From the NCBI RefSeq assembly GCF_016859285.1, contig NC_053401.1, forward strand, positions 6,950,469 to 7,014,468: a DNA stretch of 64,000 bases, in the 5' to 3' direction. The stretch comes from Xiphias gladius. Taxonomy: Eukaryota; Chordata; Actinopteri; Istiophoriformes; Xiphiidae. This document shows positions 1-28,700 of the stretch, in pieces. The notes under the pieces are model-generated. The model was given only the letters and a program-made list of their open reading frames with translations. It ran no database searches and was not told where the DNA came from. Position numbers and translations under genes: made by a program. The stretch's first letter is position 1. Each line of letters starts with the position of its first letter.

Positions 1-979
1 TTATTAATCTTTATACTTGTTGGGGCTTGAGGCAACAGAAGACTCTGGACTTTATACACATATAGAGTACTAATTCTGTTTTGTGTCTGTGTGTGTATGG
101 CCAAAGCTTCTGGATTCAAAATGATTTCTAATCTGATACACAAATGCAAGCTTGGTTAGCCTATAACATATGTCCAAGTAGAGCTCGAAGATGTATTAAC
201 ATTATAGAAATACACTGTATTATAATAATTCAAATAGTAATACAGATAATATTTTAATATATTATATAGCTTAATAATAATAGGACTGCAGCTAACAATC
301 TGCAAATTATTTTCTGTAATAATCACTTAAAATAAAAAAAAAAATTTGGGTCCAACACGGTTTTTCAGAGCCTCAACAGTGGCACCAGAAGCAAATCAGT
401 ACATGTGAACAGCAGCAACCAGTAAAATTTTAGCATTTTTGTTTGAAAAAAGACTGAAAGAGTCAAGTGATCATCGTATTATTGATTAATCTACTAATTG
501 TTTTAAATTTAAATTGAATATTACAAGAGGCCTAATGTCATAGTATTGACTGATTGGTCAGTTTTTGTTTAAATAATATTGTGATATAGCCTAAATGTTA
601 TATTTTCTGTTTTTGAAGGGTATACAATTACAATTAAGTGATAAAATGTTACGAGCTCATTAACCTGTTCCCTGCCTGACCATTACTTCCAGATTATGTT
701 TTTTCCCTCAGATATCATGTTATTCATCTCTTGTGTCGATTAAATATTTAATTTAATGCACCTGTCTTATAAAAATGATCATCTCATTAACAATATGAAG
801 CTATTGAGTCAAAAATATTGTGTTATTATTGTAGTATATTGATGCATACTAGATGCTCTTCACACTGATTTTTGTGTCGGTTATCAAGGCTGTCATTCAT
901 GAGGAATTTGAGTAAAATTAAACCCCTGGTTTTCCCTAGAAATATTGACCGATAACATCTATTGGTGCGTTTGTGGCTC

Positions 980-984
<5 letters not shown>

Positions 985-1012
<28 letters not shown>

Positions 1013-1013
1013 T
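985..1013. repeat. (GT)n microsatellite
   Basis: About 14 uninterrupted GT units in non-coding DNA upstream of pacsin2. A looser CA-rich tract follows at about 1158-1183. Confidence 0.9.
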
Positions 1014-1862
1014 TAGCTATGTGACTGGCCTGATTGTGAACTACAAACACAGTTAAAGGAGAATTGTTCTTTTGCCTCCTCGGCCTTTGGTGACCACAAT
1101 ACTACCCTCTGTCCAAGTCCTGCGCTGGACGGCACGGGCCACTGACCATTTACCAACACGCACACACACAAACACACATACACAGAGCAACAACTCTCAT
1201 ACTCTCCCTGTCTCACTAAACTGAAAGAGGCCCTGTTCACATTTGTGACCATAATGAATCTTGTGTGATCTGATCACAAGCGGACAGGTCCTAATTAGGG
1301 GGTGGGAATTTAGTTTTTTTATATTTATATTATTATATTTATATATTATTTATTCGGTTAAAAGTAAAATTTTATTTGCGGTAAATTTTATTTCCCAACA
1401 TGACGCTATAAAGGCTCTTTTAATATTGCCAGGAATAAAAATCTGCAGGGTAAACACTGAATCCTTTTTTAAATTTGATTATTATTAATTATTTTATTAT
1501 TCACTCTGATGCTAGGTGTTAACTGCAGTTTGTTTAAGATGGATGTAAAAACAATCTGAATACCTTAGGTTACAAGAGATACTAGGCCTGAACACTGCAG
1601 AGAGAGGAGAAGAGGCTGAAGGGGAAGGGAGGAGAGGAATGAGAAAATGGGCAGAGAGGAAGAGGATGGAGGACAGGAATGAATATGGGATGAATAAAGA
1701 GAGACTGTTTGGGGGGCTGTTGAGTTTGAAATGATGGACGTGAGGACAGAAGAGGGAGAGAGGAGAGCAACAGAGGACTGTCTGTCGAACCAGTCTGAAG
1801 GAAACGGAAGCTGCCCACTTGGTGCTTCTTGACAGTTTCTTTTTCTTTCTTGTTGTCAGAAT

Positions 1863-1967
<105 letters not shown>

Positions 1968-2788
1968 CAGTTGAGACTCTGTGTGCTGCCAGCAATCACT
2001 GTGGTTTGACTTTGTCATGTATTGAGGGTGGTGAGATAGAAATGGATGAAAACACCCACGTGCTGCCTAGATTATCAAACCAGATCTCTTCCTCTCTTTG
2101 TATCACCCTTATGAACTATTTCTTTTCTTACTTACAGAATTCACCCTTTTATCTTTGTCTGATCTATAGTTGTAGTCTCTGAGGAATGCTGTTCTGACCA
2201 CATGATGAATGATGATTGGCTTGATGTTGTCCTTCAGCTATTGGTTTGACTACACGTAGAGAAAGCAAGTGTTCGACAGTGTGTAACAGACTGATGAAAA
2301 GATGTGTTTCCCTTCCTGTTTCTGTCCATTTTTAATACCTTAACTCTTGAATTACAACATAGAGCTACAGCTAAGGCTTTACAATTTACTTTCTTTTTTT
2401 CAATATTCGAATCATGTAAAATAGAGAAAAATATGCCAATGATTGTATTCTGTAAAGTATTTTGCAGTGTTTTGGTATTTTTACTTCATTACTGAATATA
2501 GCAATTATTAGATTATCAATATTAAATAATATTTAATATGGAAATGATAGTTTATTATGTTTTTTCTGTCAGTTAATTTATTAATTAATCCACAACTTGT
2601 TTTATTAACACTTTTCCAACATATTTTGCTCAAGAAATAATTGACTATAGATGCAAATGTTCAACGCAGTTGTGTGTTTTTGACTCAGTGGAGAGTTTGT
2701 GTTGATCACATTCAGTTATGATGACACTCTAAATGCGTTTTGTGTTTTTCCAGGCCCTACACACTGAGTGTAACTTAGGGCAGCAGCA

Positions 2789-13362
<10,574 letters not shown>

Positions 13363-16036
13363 TGAATTATCACAGACGAAATAAATGTGAAGAAAGAAGA
13401 AAGTGGTTTGTGGAGAAATTACAGCGCGACTGGAAAAAGAGAAGGCTCAGCCTTATTTTCAACCCTTTTCTTGCTGGACTGGAGTGGGAGAAGGACAGAG
13501 AGGAGAGGTTGCAGATCTTAAAAGAACCACTTGAGATATTGTTGCTTTGACCCTCATAGAAACTAAGTACAAGTGGATATTAACCACAAGCTTCCAGATG
13601 ATTCCAGACAAGGAAGATCACAGAGAAAAATTGCTGTCAGTGTAAAATATGTTACTTAGAATCCCATTTATGCTGTTACAAAAATAATAGGTATTCAAGT
13701 ATATATATTAGATAAGACTCAATGAACTTTATGTGTGAATTTATATATTGTTTAAACGAAACACTGGGATGACAGTCTGACAAATTGTCTTGCAATGTTA
13801 GCCATGCAGCCTTAGTATGCAAGTCACTATGGATTCATTAAGGGAGATGACCCTTTTTATAACCATTACTAACCATTTCTGCCTGTTAGAGTCCAGTCCA
13901 TAAATGTTTAATAAACACGTGATCTTTTGGACAAACAAGCCCCTTATATTGAGATTATTTTTGTCAGATTTAACTTGATTTTAAACTTGTGCTTACATTG
14001 TTCTGTCATTCCTTTCAGGGTTTTGTTTTTCCATGCAGTTCTTAAACTGTCCTGGGTATTTTATAAGGAATGATAAAGACCAGTAGAGCCTTATCCTGGC
14101 ATGGTCTTCATTTAGCTCACAGTGGGTAGGTTTCCTCTAGTCACTGCAATTGAATGTATATTCACTGATTGTACTTGTCCACCTGTTGATTGTTCACTTT
14201 TTGCTGTTGTTGGGATTTTTTGCAACCACTTACCTAGTTACACCTTGAACTACTATCCTCAAGCATTTCACACAAATATCTCTCCTTTCTGTTGCCCGCT
14301 TTAATACTATATGGGTTTTTTCATGCAACACTGAAAAGATTTTCACAAAAGTTTATCTCACTTGAATCTCCCGTGTTTTTAGTTCTCTCACTTCTTGTCA
14401 GATATAAAGTTATGGGAGAATATTTTAATGTTTGTATTTTGAAAATTTAATACAAGTTATAGCAATAAAATCAAAGCATAGTATGGTATTGCATACATGC
14501 ATGTAAATAGCCTGGATTAAACATATAAGAACAAAGAATAAAGATCAGATGATATGTAGTTGGAAATTGATGATTTTTAATTTATGATGCCACAAGTGCT
14601 TTTGTTCTACTCATGTTAGAATGCTGTGACCGAGAATCAGTTTGTACATTAATTGAATGTTTAATGGAAAAATATCCCTTGAATTTGTTATTTTGTTATA
14701 TTTGTAAATATGATTCTTTTTCCCCTTCATAGAAGGCCATACTCGCTGAGTTAATCGATAAATACTATGTGAATAATTGTTGATTTGTTATTAGAAGCTA
14801 TGACACGAATGGATATACCTGATTTCATAACCTTAATACATGTTTTGATCATCAAGTATTTTGTCAGCTCGTATTTTTGCAGAGCTCAACTGCAGGCTTT
14901 TCACTTGTGCAAGCTCTAAATTCATTAATGGCCTAATGTATCAATGAAATCACTGAAAAATGCTATTTGATGCCTTTAACTGCAGCACAAGAGGAAAACG
15001 ACTTTTGTTCTTCAATAATAGTGAGAAAGGAGATGTTTTGCCATGTTTTCAGGGCATGCTGTCGTCAAAACACAGCAACCGCTGTACTTGCACAGTAAGG
15101 TTTGTAAATGTTGTCCCACAACATAATAAATGAATTTATTGGAAAAAATATTTTATATTTGTATTGAGTACTGATATTTCTTTTGTTTAACTCTTCTTTT
15201 TACTTGTCAAGACCTTTACTGGATCTAAAATGAGCTTAAATTTGTGTATGTGTGTGAGTGTGAGTGAATATCCTTAAAAGGTTTTGATTATTGCTAACTA
15301 CAGTACTTAACGTCAGTAATTCAGTTGTACAGTTCTCTTGGTTGCAGGGTGTTCTGTTGAATTAAATGTCGGTGTGGCAAATCTATACTACAGTTGTTTT
15401 AAATTTCAGATGGTTGAATTTTCTGTAACGTCATACTCTCTATTCCACACATTTTTATCTGATGGTTGTCAGTACCTTGCAGATAAACATTAGCATAAAA
15501 AGCATACATGTTGAAGTTAAAAAATATTTTATTTTGTTTTATATTTGCTCAAAATTGAACACGTACATAGAAAAGTAGTAGAGCGCCCGATGTAACGGTT
15601 TAACAGTTTTTGAAGAGGGATCAGTCATGCACTCATGAATGATCTCGTGCTTGTTCCAATGTACTTTTATTGTATAATTGTTTGTGTTATGTATGTATTT
15701 TCTCGTTGAGTTTGATGTATTTTAAAGGTCCATCTAGGGACGGGCATTGCAAATGAGCGGTAAAAATAATCATTAAAATAAAATTTGAAAAAAAGAGAGT
15801 AAATATTGAAACAAACATTCAAATAACAATAATTGTATTTGAAGTGATAGAAATTAGATGTAATCCTACATATTGACGCATATGTTGAGATTAAACTCTC
15901 ACACAGCAATTAAATCTATATGAAACGTATGTAAATATTTGGCTAATCCTCAGCACAAAGTATTTTTAAAATTCTTATCTAAAGGATCTAAATACTCTTC
16001 CCCCATTGTTTACAGTCACTACAAATGTAGATGTGA
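13363..16036 (+). other. pacsin2 3'UTR and pacsin2-arfgap3 spacer
   Basis: No coding exon is seen after the pacsin2 stop. AATAAA-type polyadenylation signals occur at 13910, 14464, 14537 and 15125, so the 3'UTR could end at several points from about 0.55 to 1.8 kb after the stop. The rest is AT-rich sequence without recognisable repeats. Confidence 0.6.
13910..13915 (+). terminator. pacsin2: First candidate polyadenylation signal of pacsin2
   Basis: AATAAA about 550 nt after the pacsin2 stop codon. Alternatives are at 14464-14469, 14537-14542 and 15125-15130. The sequence alone does not say which is used. Confidence 0.5.
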
Positions 16037-16055
16037 ACTACATTACCCAGACGCA
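16037..16055 (+). promoter_or_regulatory. ZNF143/SBS-like element in the arfgap3 promoter
   Basis: actacattacccagacgc closely follows the ZNF143 (Staf) recognition pattern ACTACAATTCCCAGAATGC, differing mainly in its right part. It lies about 180 bp before the arfgap3 start codon. A CCAAT box follows at 16091-16095 and no TATA box is seen, which fits a housekeeping promoter. Assigned by eye. Confidence 0.45.
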
Positions 16056-16218
16056 CTTGCTACAATAACATAAACATGGGTCGTTTTTCACCAATCGGGT
16101 GCAGACCATGATGTTCTCCCACTGACGTGTCGCACTCGCTTGTTGAGGAAAACCACAGCGCTGTCTTTCATGCTAACGCTACTTCTGTGTCCAGCAGGTA
16201 TTACCCACCGGCAGAACG

Positions 16219-22033
<5,815 letters not shown>

Positions 22034-24560
22034 GTCATGGTGTGTCTCCTCCTGGTGTCAGTGTCTGTAGTCGTCCTCTGATTACCAGAGTTAGTTCCCT
22101 CTCTACCCATTTCGTTACCTTGGGAGAAAGGGAAAAAGATCAGTCAGTGCCCTGAGCAAATCTGCTCTGTGACGCATCGAAGTTTACCCCCCAATTTATC
22201 CTGTATACAGCTACATCTAGTTTTTTATTAGGTAATGTATATACAACAGTTGTTAAAATCAAGATGACTGAAGAACAATACTTGTTCCTCTGCAGGCATC
22301 TTGAAGGGAGATCTCTGTGTGTAATACAAACGTGAAGAATATTTAGTTTCGCAGTATATTATTTAGTTTTGCTTTGCAGTCCTGAGGTTAAAATAATTAG
22401 GAAGAACGTATGTAGCAGTCTGAGAAGGTTTCTGTTGTTATGAAGGAGGGATTCGCTCTTTGTTTCCTTTTTAGTTAATGAGGTCAAAACCTAAGCAGCA
22501 GAGACAATTCAGTTGTAAGTACTTAATTGGTTAAAACACACACTCACTCATCACATGCACTTTGTAGTGTCATCTTGTATGTTTTTCTTTTTTTTTCTTT
22601 TTTTTTTTTTCTTTTTAAAAAAAAAGTCTTGCACATTCCCACAGGTTTGAAAGTGTCCTTTCCGTCCCCAAAGTGCACTTATGTTTGCTCTTCCACAGAC
22701 AGGACCAAAAGCTGATAACGAGGCCTTGGGGGACCAGATTTATATTTCTTAATTGAATATAATATCAGTTATGTAAATGGATATTGGTCTAATTAGTACA
22801 TAAGCTTCATTATCCTGCAAGTAGCTACGTTTTTTTTCTTGTCGTTTGTGTAGGTCATGCATCTGTAGTACAAAAAGAGAAGATGACATGGAGCCTAAGC
22901 AGCTACAAAAGCTATTAAAACTATGAAAGGAATAGTTTGATGGTTGGGGGAACGCGCTCATTTGCTTTTTTGCCGAAAATTAGATAAGAAGATCGATACC
23001 GCTCTTGTATGTGTGCGTTTAGAGGTGAGCATTAGAGGGGTTGGTAGTGGGAGTTAGTTACCTTTTGACAGAGCCAGGCTATCTGTTTTCCCCTCGTGTC
23101 TCCAATCTTTATGCAAAGTTATGCTAAGTGACTGCTGGCTCTAGCTCCATGTTTAACGGACAGATACGAGAGTGGTATCAATCTTCTCGTCTGACTCTCG
23201 GCAAGAAAACAAACAAGTCTATTTTCCAAAATGTCGAACGATTCTTTTTGGGAAAAAACCACAAAAAAAAAAACCAAAAAAAAAAAAAACACTCAAAACA
23301 AAGTCTTTTTTTTCCTTTTTCAATCCAGTTGTTTTTAATTAGACACTTTAAAGAATTTGTAATCAAGAATAAGGTCAACAATGTAATATAAATAGATTTA
23401 TTGAATTTGGAGTTTTACTTTCGATGATGTTTGGTTTGAATTTTGTTAAAAACTGTGTTTAGACATCTGTGGTGAATTCCTAGGTTTTCCCCTTCGGTAT
23501 ATTATTTAATGGCTCACACTTAGAGTCTTGAAGGACTCATTTTTGTAGCTTTCTCGCCCAAATGTAGAGCAGCACATGTCCACTTAAAATAATGAATGTA
23601 AACAAACCCTTTAAAGCCTTCAAATCTTTTTTTTTGTTTTTTGTTTTGTTTTGTTGCTGCAACATATTGCCAAGGTCCATGTGATATATTTAATTACGTC
23701 AGATATAACAGAGGCAGTGATGAGCCACAAATAGAACAACAGGCGGTGATACAGTGTGATTTTTGGATTTGACATTTAAAAGCAATAGAAAAGCAGCTCG
23801 ATATCCGTCTATGGCTTTGGTCTTGCAAAACTACAGCTTGTGCTTTAGCATTTATCTAAAGTTTGCTTATGGGTTAAGGGACTAGTGTTTTTGAAGTCCA
23901 GATTGGGAACGGGATTATTACATTACTGAGCAATTTCTGTACTGTTTATGTTTCTCAGGAGTTTGATTTGACGTGTTAAATATGAAACTATTAAAGAGTT
24001 ATACATCCCACAAAGACCAAATATTTGTTAACTCCATCACTTTATGCCTTACTCCAAAGATCTAAATCACACGTCCTGAAATTGCAATATTGTGGCGTCA
24101 TCTAGTTACCTTTTTGCACATAATTTGTTAGAAAATGCACGTGGCAGCTTTTGCTTGAATGTACTGTATTGCAGTGGAACCTTTGCCTCTAAATCGACGA
24201 TGCGTCCGCGTTAAATTTACGTTTTGTTGATCTTTGTAAGATTGTTTGTGTCTTCTGCTGTGATGAATGTTGATAAATGTTACATAAGAGTAGCAGCTTG
24301 TGTAATTTTGCATGGCCCTCGTAGTTATGAGAACAGAACCCTACACATCCTGAATACAAGATAGCAAACGGTCGCTGTGGACCATTCATTCAAATGATAA
24401 TGGGATTACAGAACTGCTTAATAATAACTGTATAGTAGGCTCGGAACTGCTGCATACAGTGTTGTACAGGGCTTTGAATATCCGTTTATAGAAAGCTATT
24501 GATAATCAAATTTTGACAAGTTTTGACACTCAAAATGTAAGATTTTTTGGAAACATGCTG
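22034..24560 (+). other. Probable long arfgap3 3'UTR
   Basis: Between the arfgap3 stop and 24561 I found no canonical AATAAA, so the 3'UTR may be about 2.5 kb. It contains a T/A-rich stretch near 22590-22625 and an inverted-repeat element at 22926-23248. No coding exon is supported; the ORFs are short and AT-driven. Confidence 0.5.
22926..23248. mobile_element. Short inverted-terminal repeat element, copy A
   Basis: It begins aaaggaatagtttga and ends with a diverged reverse complement (atgtcgaacgattcttt). Inner arms also mirror each other (catttgcttttttgccg against cggcaagaaaacaaacaag). The internal blocks gacagagccaggcta and tctagctccatg are shared with the copy at 48780-49395. No ORF, so it is a MITE-like, non-autonomous element. 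Confidence 0.6.
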
Positions 24561-24566
24561 AATAAA
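24561..24566 (+). terminator. arfgap3: Candidate polyadenylation signal of arfgap3
   Basis: AATAAA in the context tgctgaataaatgactt, about 2.5 kb after the arfgap3 stop. It is the first canonical hexamer downstream. Confidence 0.5.
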
Positions 24567-24639
24567 TGACTTGTGCCTAAACTCCTCTGCCTCTTGATTA
24601 TTTGTCTAAATATCAAGCCTGCGCTGCACAGAAATAACT

Positions 24640-24960
24640 TTTCGTCCTCTGTCACTGTATAATATTTCAGTTATTTTCCTTTAGTGTATGAAATGCCGGA
24701 AAATGGTGAAAAAACGCCCATCACAATTTCCAAGTTTCAAGTTTTAATGATTCCAAAACCCAAAAATATACAATTTACAATTGTATACAATGTAAGAAAA
24801 GCAGCAAATCTTCACACTTGAGAAGCTAAAACCACAGAAAGTATGAGATGTTCCTGCGAGATTTAAATAAATAATGAATATACAATCAAAACTCTTTTGC
24901 AAATTAATTTTCTGTCCACCTACTAATCAATGAATCGATTAATTGTTATGGCTGTACTTC
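24640..24960. repeat. Dispersed 'attaatcgatta' repeat between arfgap3 and ikbip
   Basis: This shares with 29310-29600 the ordered blocks aaatgcc, cacaa, aagcagcaa, atcttcaca...ttgagaagc and aattaattttctgtccacctactaatcaatgaatcgattaa (here split by substitutions). Related but shorter pieces lie at 285-510, 28290-28575 and 61050-61480. No terminal structure is clear enough to class it. Confidence 0.5.
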
Positions 24961-25519
24961 CAGACATCATCACGGTAAATTCAGGACAAGTGCTGGCAGC
25001 CGCCTACGTGGCTGGCTGAGGCGTTTGGGGTGCTCCCTTGCGCTGTCGGAACTATGACGATCACAACTGGAGCTCGATTGAACGCGTTGAATTTAAAATG
25101 AATAAATACGACTGAAAATCGTACCTTTGCCTGAGACCGCTTCGTCGCTTAAGGTGGAAGATAAAACATTCGTTCGGTGGCTGTTCGTGTTACAGTTACA
25201 CTCGTGGTGTGTCTAAATAAGCTACTCCAGCTGTTAGTCTGCGCATTTACGAGCTTTCAAAGGGCACTTGAAGGCTTCATTTTTTCCAGGGACCAGGGTA
25301 AGCAGGCACGTTAGCAGCGTTTAAACCCAGACGTAAATGAAACTTTTTCACTTTAGCATCCTACATTATGAACTTATCTGTAAAACAAGTGTCTAATTTT
25401 ACTCTAAATTATAACAAATAGCTGTTAGACGGTTTTTTTTTCTTCTTGTTTCCCCCCCGCTCGGCCTGTTGAATTCCTTCACAGTAAAAGACCCAAACAG
25501 TGCACGCCAGTGTGCTAAA
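24961..25519 (+). promoter_or_regulatory. Probable ikbip promoter and 5'UTR
   Basis: The first part is richer in CpG than its surroundings. A donor-like gtaagc at 25299 and an acceptor-like ccttcacag ending at 25484 would define an untranslated first exon and a short intron before the start codon at 25520. No TATA box is obvious. In mammals IKBIP shares a divergent promoter with APAF1, as I recall. No APAF1-like exon lies to the left here; the upstream neighbour is arfgap3 in the same direction. Confidence 0.4.
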
Positions 25520-25691
25520 ATGCCTACGGAGGTAAAGCAGAGGAGGAAGACTCAGGCCCAGAAGCAAAGGCTGCCAAAGTCTGATTTGCTTATTGTCGCT
25601 TGCGGCGTGCGGAGCCCTGAGTTGGTATGTAAACAGTTTAGTGCTCATCTTAGAAATGGCCATTTTTGTAGTGCGTATCTCTCCTTTAAAG

Positions 25692-25726
<35 letters not shown>

Positions 25727-28700
25727 TTCAGGGTGGTGCTGCAACAGAACGAGCGGTTCTCCCAAATCGAGGAGAAGTACAAATCTCTACACGGGAAGAC
25801 TTCGGGTCTGTTCGACATGGAGGAAGAAGTTCTCAGAGTTTCTAGAAAGGTACGTCGGATTCACAGCGGGAGCGGGCCTTGAACTGCACTTAAGGGGGGG
25901 GGGTTTAAAGGGTCAATTCATCCAAATTACAAACAAAACAAATAAAACATACTTTCTTTCTCACCCCCTTGTGGGAGCCATGCAGACAAATTTGGTTTTA
26001 TATGCCCAGGTTTGGAGGCAGAAGTCTCCACCTGAACACAATGAAGATGAATGGAATTTCAATTGTGGGGCTTACGGTATTATAAAAATAAATGAAAGTT
26101 TTCACAGCAACTACTTTCTACAGAAGAAATGGTCCCTATATGAACTTTGAATTAACTGTTGGTTCTGTGGATTATTCAGCGTAACAAGGGACACGCTTTC
26201 TGGGAAGAGATGTTGCTTTTGACTTTTAAAATGCCGGTTTTTGGTTCTTTGTGAAATCTCAGACACAGATGTTTTCAAACCTGGTCAAATCAAACCCAAA
26301 CTATCTGCACGGCTAAATACGACTTTCATGTAATTTGGGTGACATGATGAAGTTTGTGTAACAACATAAGAGTCTTTACTTTGTTTTAATTTTTGACTAT
26401 AAAGTTAGAATTACAAGTTCACAGTTACACTCGGAAAGTTATAATCACTTTTAATATGGTTTCGTGAGAAGGGAACGAGTGCAGTGAGTAAATTACCTGC
26501 TCCCAACCTGGGGGTTGAAACCCCCCCATTGGGTCACTAGAGAAATCTGAGAGGTCATCAGATGATTCACGAGGTTAGGGAAGAACAAAAAACTACGGAT
26601 ACTGTATTTGTTGCCGAACAAAATTTATTTCTTTAGTTGAGTTTTTCTGTATATTTCGTTTTCTTGTGTAATTCTGCATAGTTTTACCTATTTAGTCCCA
26701 AAAAAAAAAAAGATTCAGATTGAATAATCTGGGTGGGGAAAAAACCAACCCTCACCGCTCATAAACATATGCATGACGTTGGGGTTCGCAGGCAGACACT
26801 CGTTGTAAGGGGTCGCAAGTGTAAGCGGTTGGGAACCACTGCCTTACAATGTATGTACACACATTTGGCATGCCTACATTTTGTTGAAAATGTAAGGAAA
26901 ACTACTTTAATCTGAGCACAAATTGTTTTTACTTGCATCCTTCTTTATTCGTATTTGTTCACTCTTTCAATACATTATTCTATCTTTTACAGTCCCTTTC
27001 TGTGTGCATGAGCTTTGCTGTATGTAATATATATAAATACTGAGGACCATAGAGCTTCCACACAAACAGCCCTCCTGTTTTGTGTTGCGGCCGCAGCTTG
27101 CCGCCTCTGAGGATGACCTACGGCAGGCGCTCTCCACCGTCTCCTTGGCAACAGGACTCCAGCAGGACATCTCCACCCTCCACGCCGCCGTCATGGCGAT
27201 GCAGGCCGACGAGAGCTCCGCCTCCCGTGACCTGCAGATGGTCAACGCCCACTTCCTCAATGTGACGGAGACGTGGCAGGAGCGTCTGGCGGCCATCACC
27301 TCCGACCTGGCTGCCCTCAAGGCCGAGTCACGGGAAGCTCACGCCGGAGCCACCGACCGGGTGAACGAGGCAGAGCGGAGGGCCCGGTCGCTGGCAGAGA
27401 AGCTGGAGGAGCTTGAGGACAGCACGAAGAGGAACGCCCGAGCTCTGGAGCGCGCAGAGGAGGACGACACCAAACGAGCGCAGGATCAGCTGGACTGGAA
27501 CACCAAGCAGATCCACAAGCTGGAGGAGCAATACAACAGCCTGACCAAGAGGGAGACTGAACTCAGCTCCCAGCTCCGGGAGCACATTCCCAGGGCACAG
27601 GAGTGTGAAGAGTACCTGCCGCAGGTGGAGGAGGCGGTGCGCGGCATCCTGAGGCTCGGCGGGGATCTGAGCGGGGCGGAGAAGAGGCTGGAGGAGTTGA
27701 CATTGCAGGTGTTTGGGACTGAGGACAGCATGCTGAAAGCGCTGAACGAAATCCTCGACATGAGACAGGAGCTGGACACCATGCAGGCTCAAAACAGCAT
27801 CCTGAAGATGAAGAATGAGCTGTCTGTGGTTAAAGAGGCGGTCCGTGAACTCACCATGGTGTTAAGGGAAAATAGGGGTGACAGCCAAAAGGACCCAGAC
27901 ACTCTGGAAGAAGGAGAAGGATGGAAAGAGGAAGAGGAGGAGGAGGAGTGGGAAAAAGATGACCAGGATGAAGCAAATCAACCTCTTCATGATGGACTCA
28001 CTGAATGATGTCATTGTTTTTATTTCGCTAGGGAAAAGGAGCGGCCCTGTTTTACTGTTTGTTGTAAAAGGCTTTTAAAGTTCAGTATTAATTTTTTGTA
28101 AAATGTGCAGCTCAGTTTATTTTCAGAAAATTGTGACTGTCATTGTGTCAAAGTAACCTAATTTCAACATGAATTCAGGCATACGTGCACTGATATACAC
28201 AGGTACAATCAGAAATATGTTTTAGTGGTTTGGTTCATGCAGAATGACGCATTTAGGTTTCCACAGCACTGATACAACACATTACGATATCTTTGACAGT
28301 CTTTCTGGATGTAACTATATTGGCGGTGAAACAATCAGTTGATTGACAGAAAAATAACTTAAAAAAATAACTTAATTAATCGTTTCAATAACTTTCTAAG
28401 CACAATTGCCAAATATTTACTATTTCCAGGTATTGATTTGTGGATTAGCTGTTTCCCTTTGTCTTATTTGATAGTAACTGAATATTTTTAGGGGTTTGAA
28501 ATGTTTGACTGTTCAGGGAAAAACAAGCAACTTGATCACATTATTATCTCGTGCGTTTGGAAATTTTGATGAGAATGTGTCTTAGTTTTTTACATTAGAT
28601 TTGGAGCAGAAATAGATTTTGTAGATGTATAATAAATCTTTATATTTATGTTGACTGTTACATTTCCATCTGATTTTAGTTTCACCTGTTTAAAGAGTGG

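Noticed and set aside
25469-25882. A single 137-codon ORF as the true ikbip first exon
   Set aside because: The membrane span in the other frame matches human IKBIP residue for residue in spacing, and gtatgt/ttcag look like real splice sites. I keep the open reading only as an intron-retention finding.
27328-27792. Minus-strand ORFs of 154 and 98 codons
   Set aside because: Shadows of the ikbip coiled-coil exon; Leu/Ser-rich antisense of a Glu/Leu heptad sequence.
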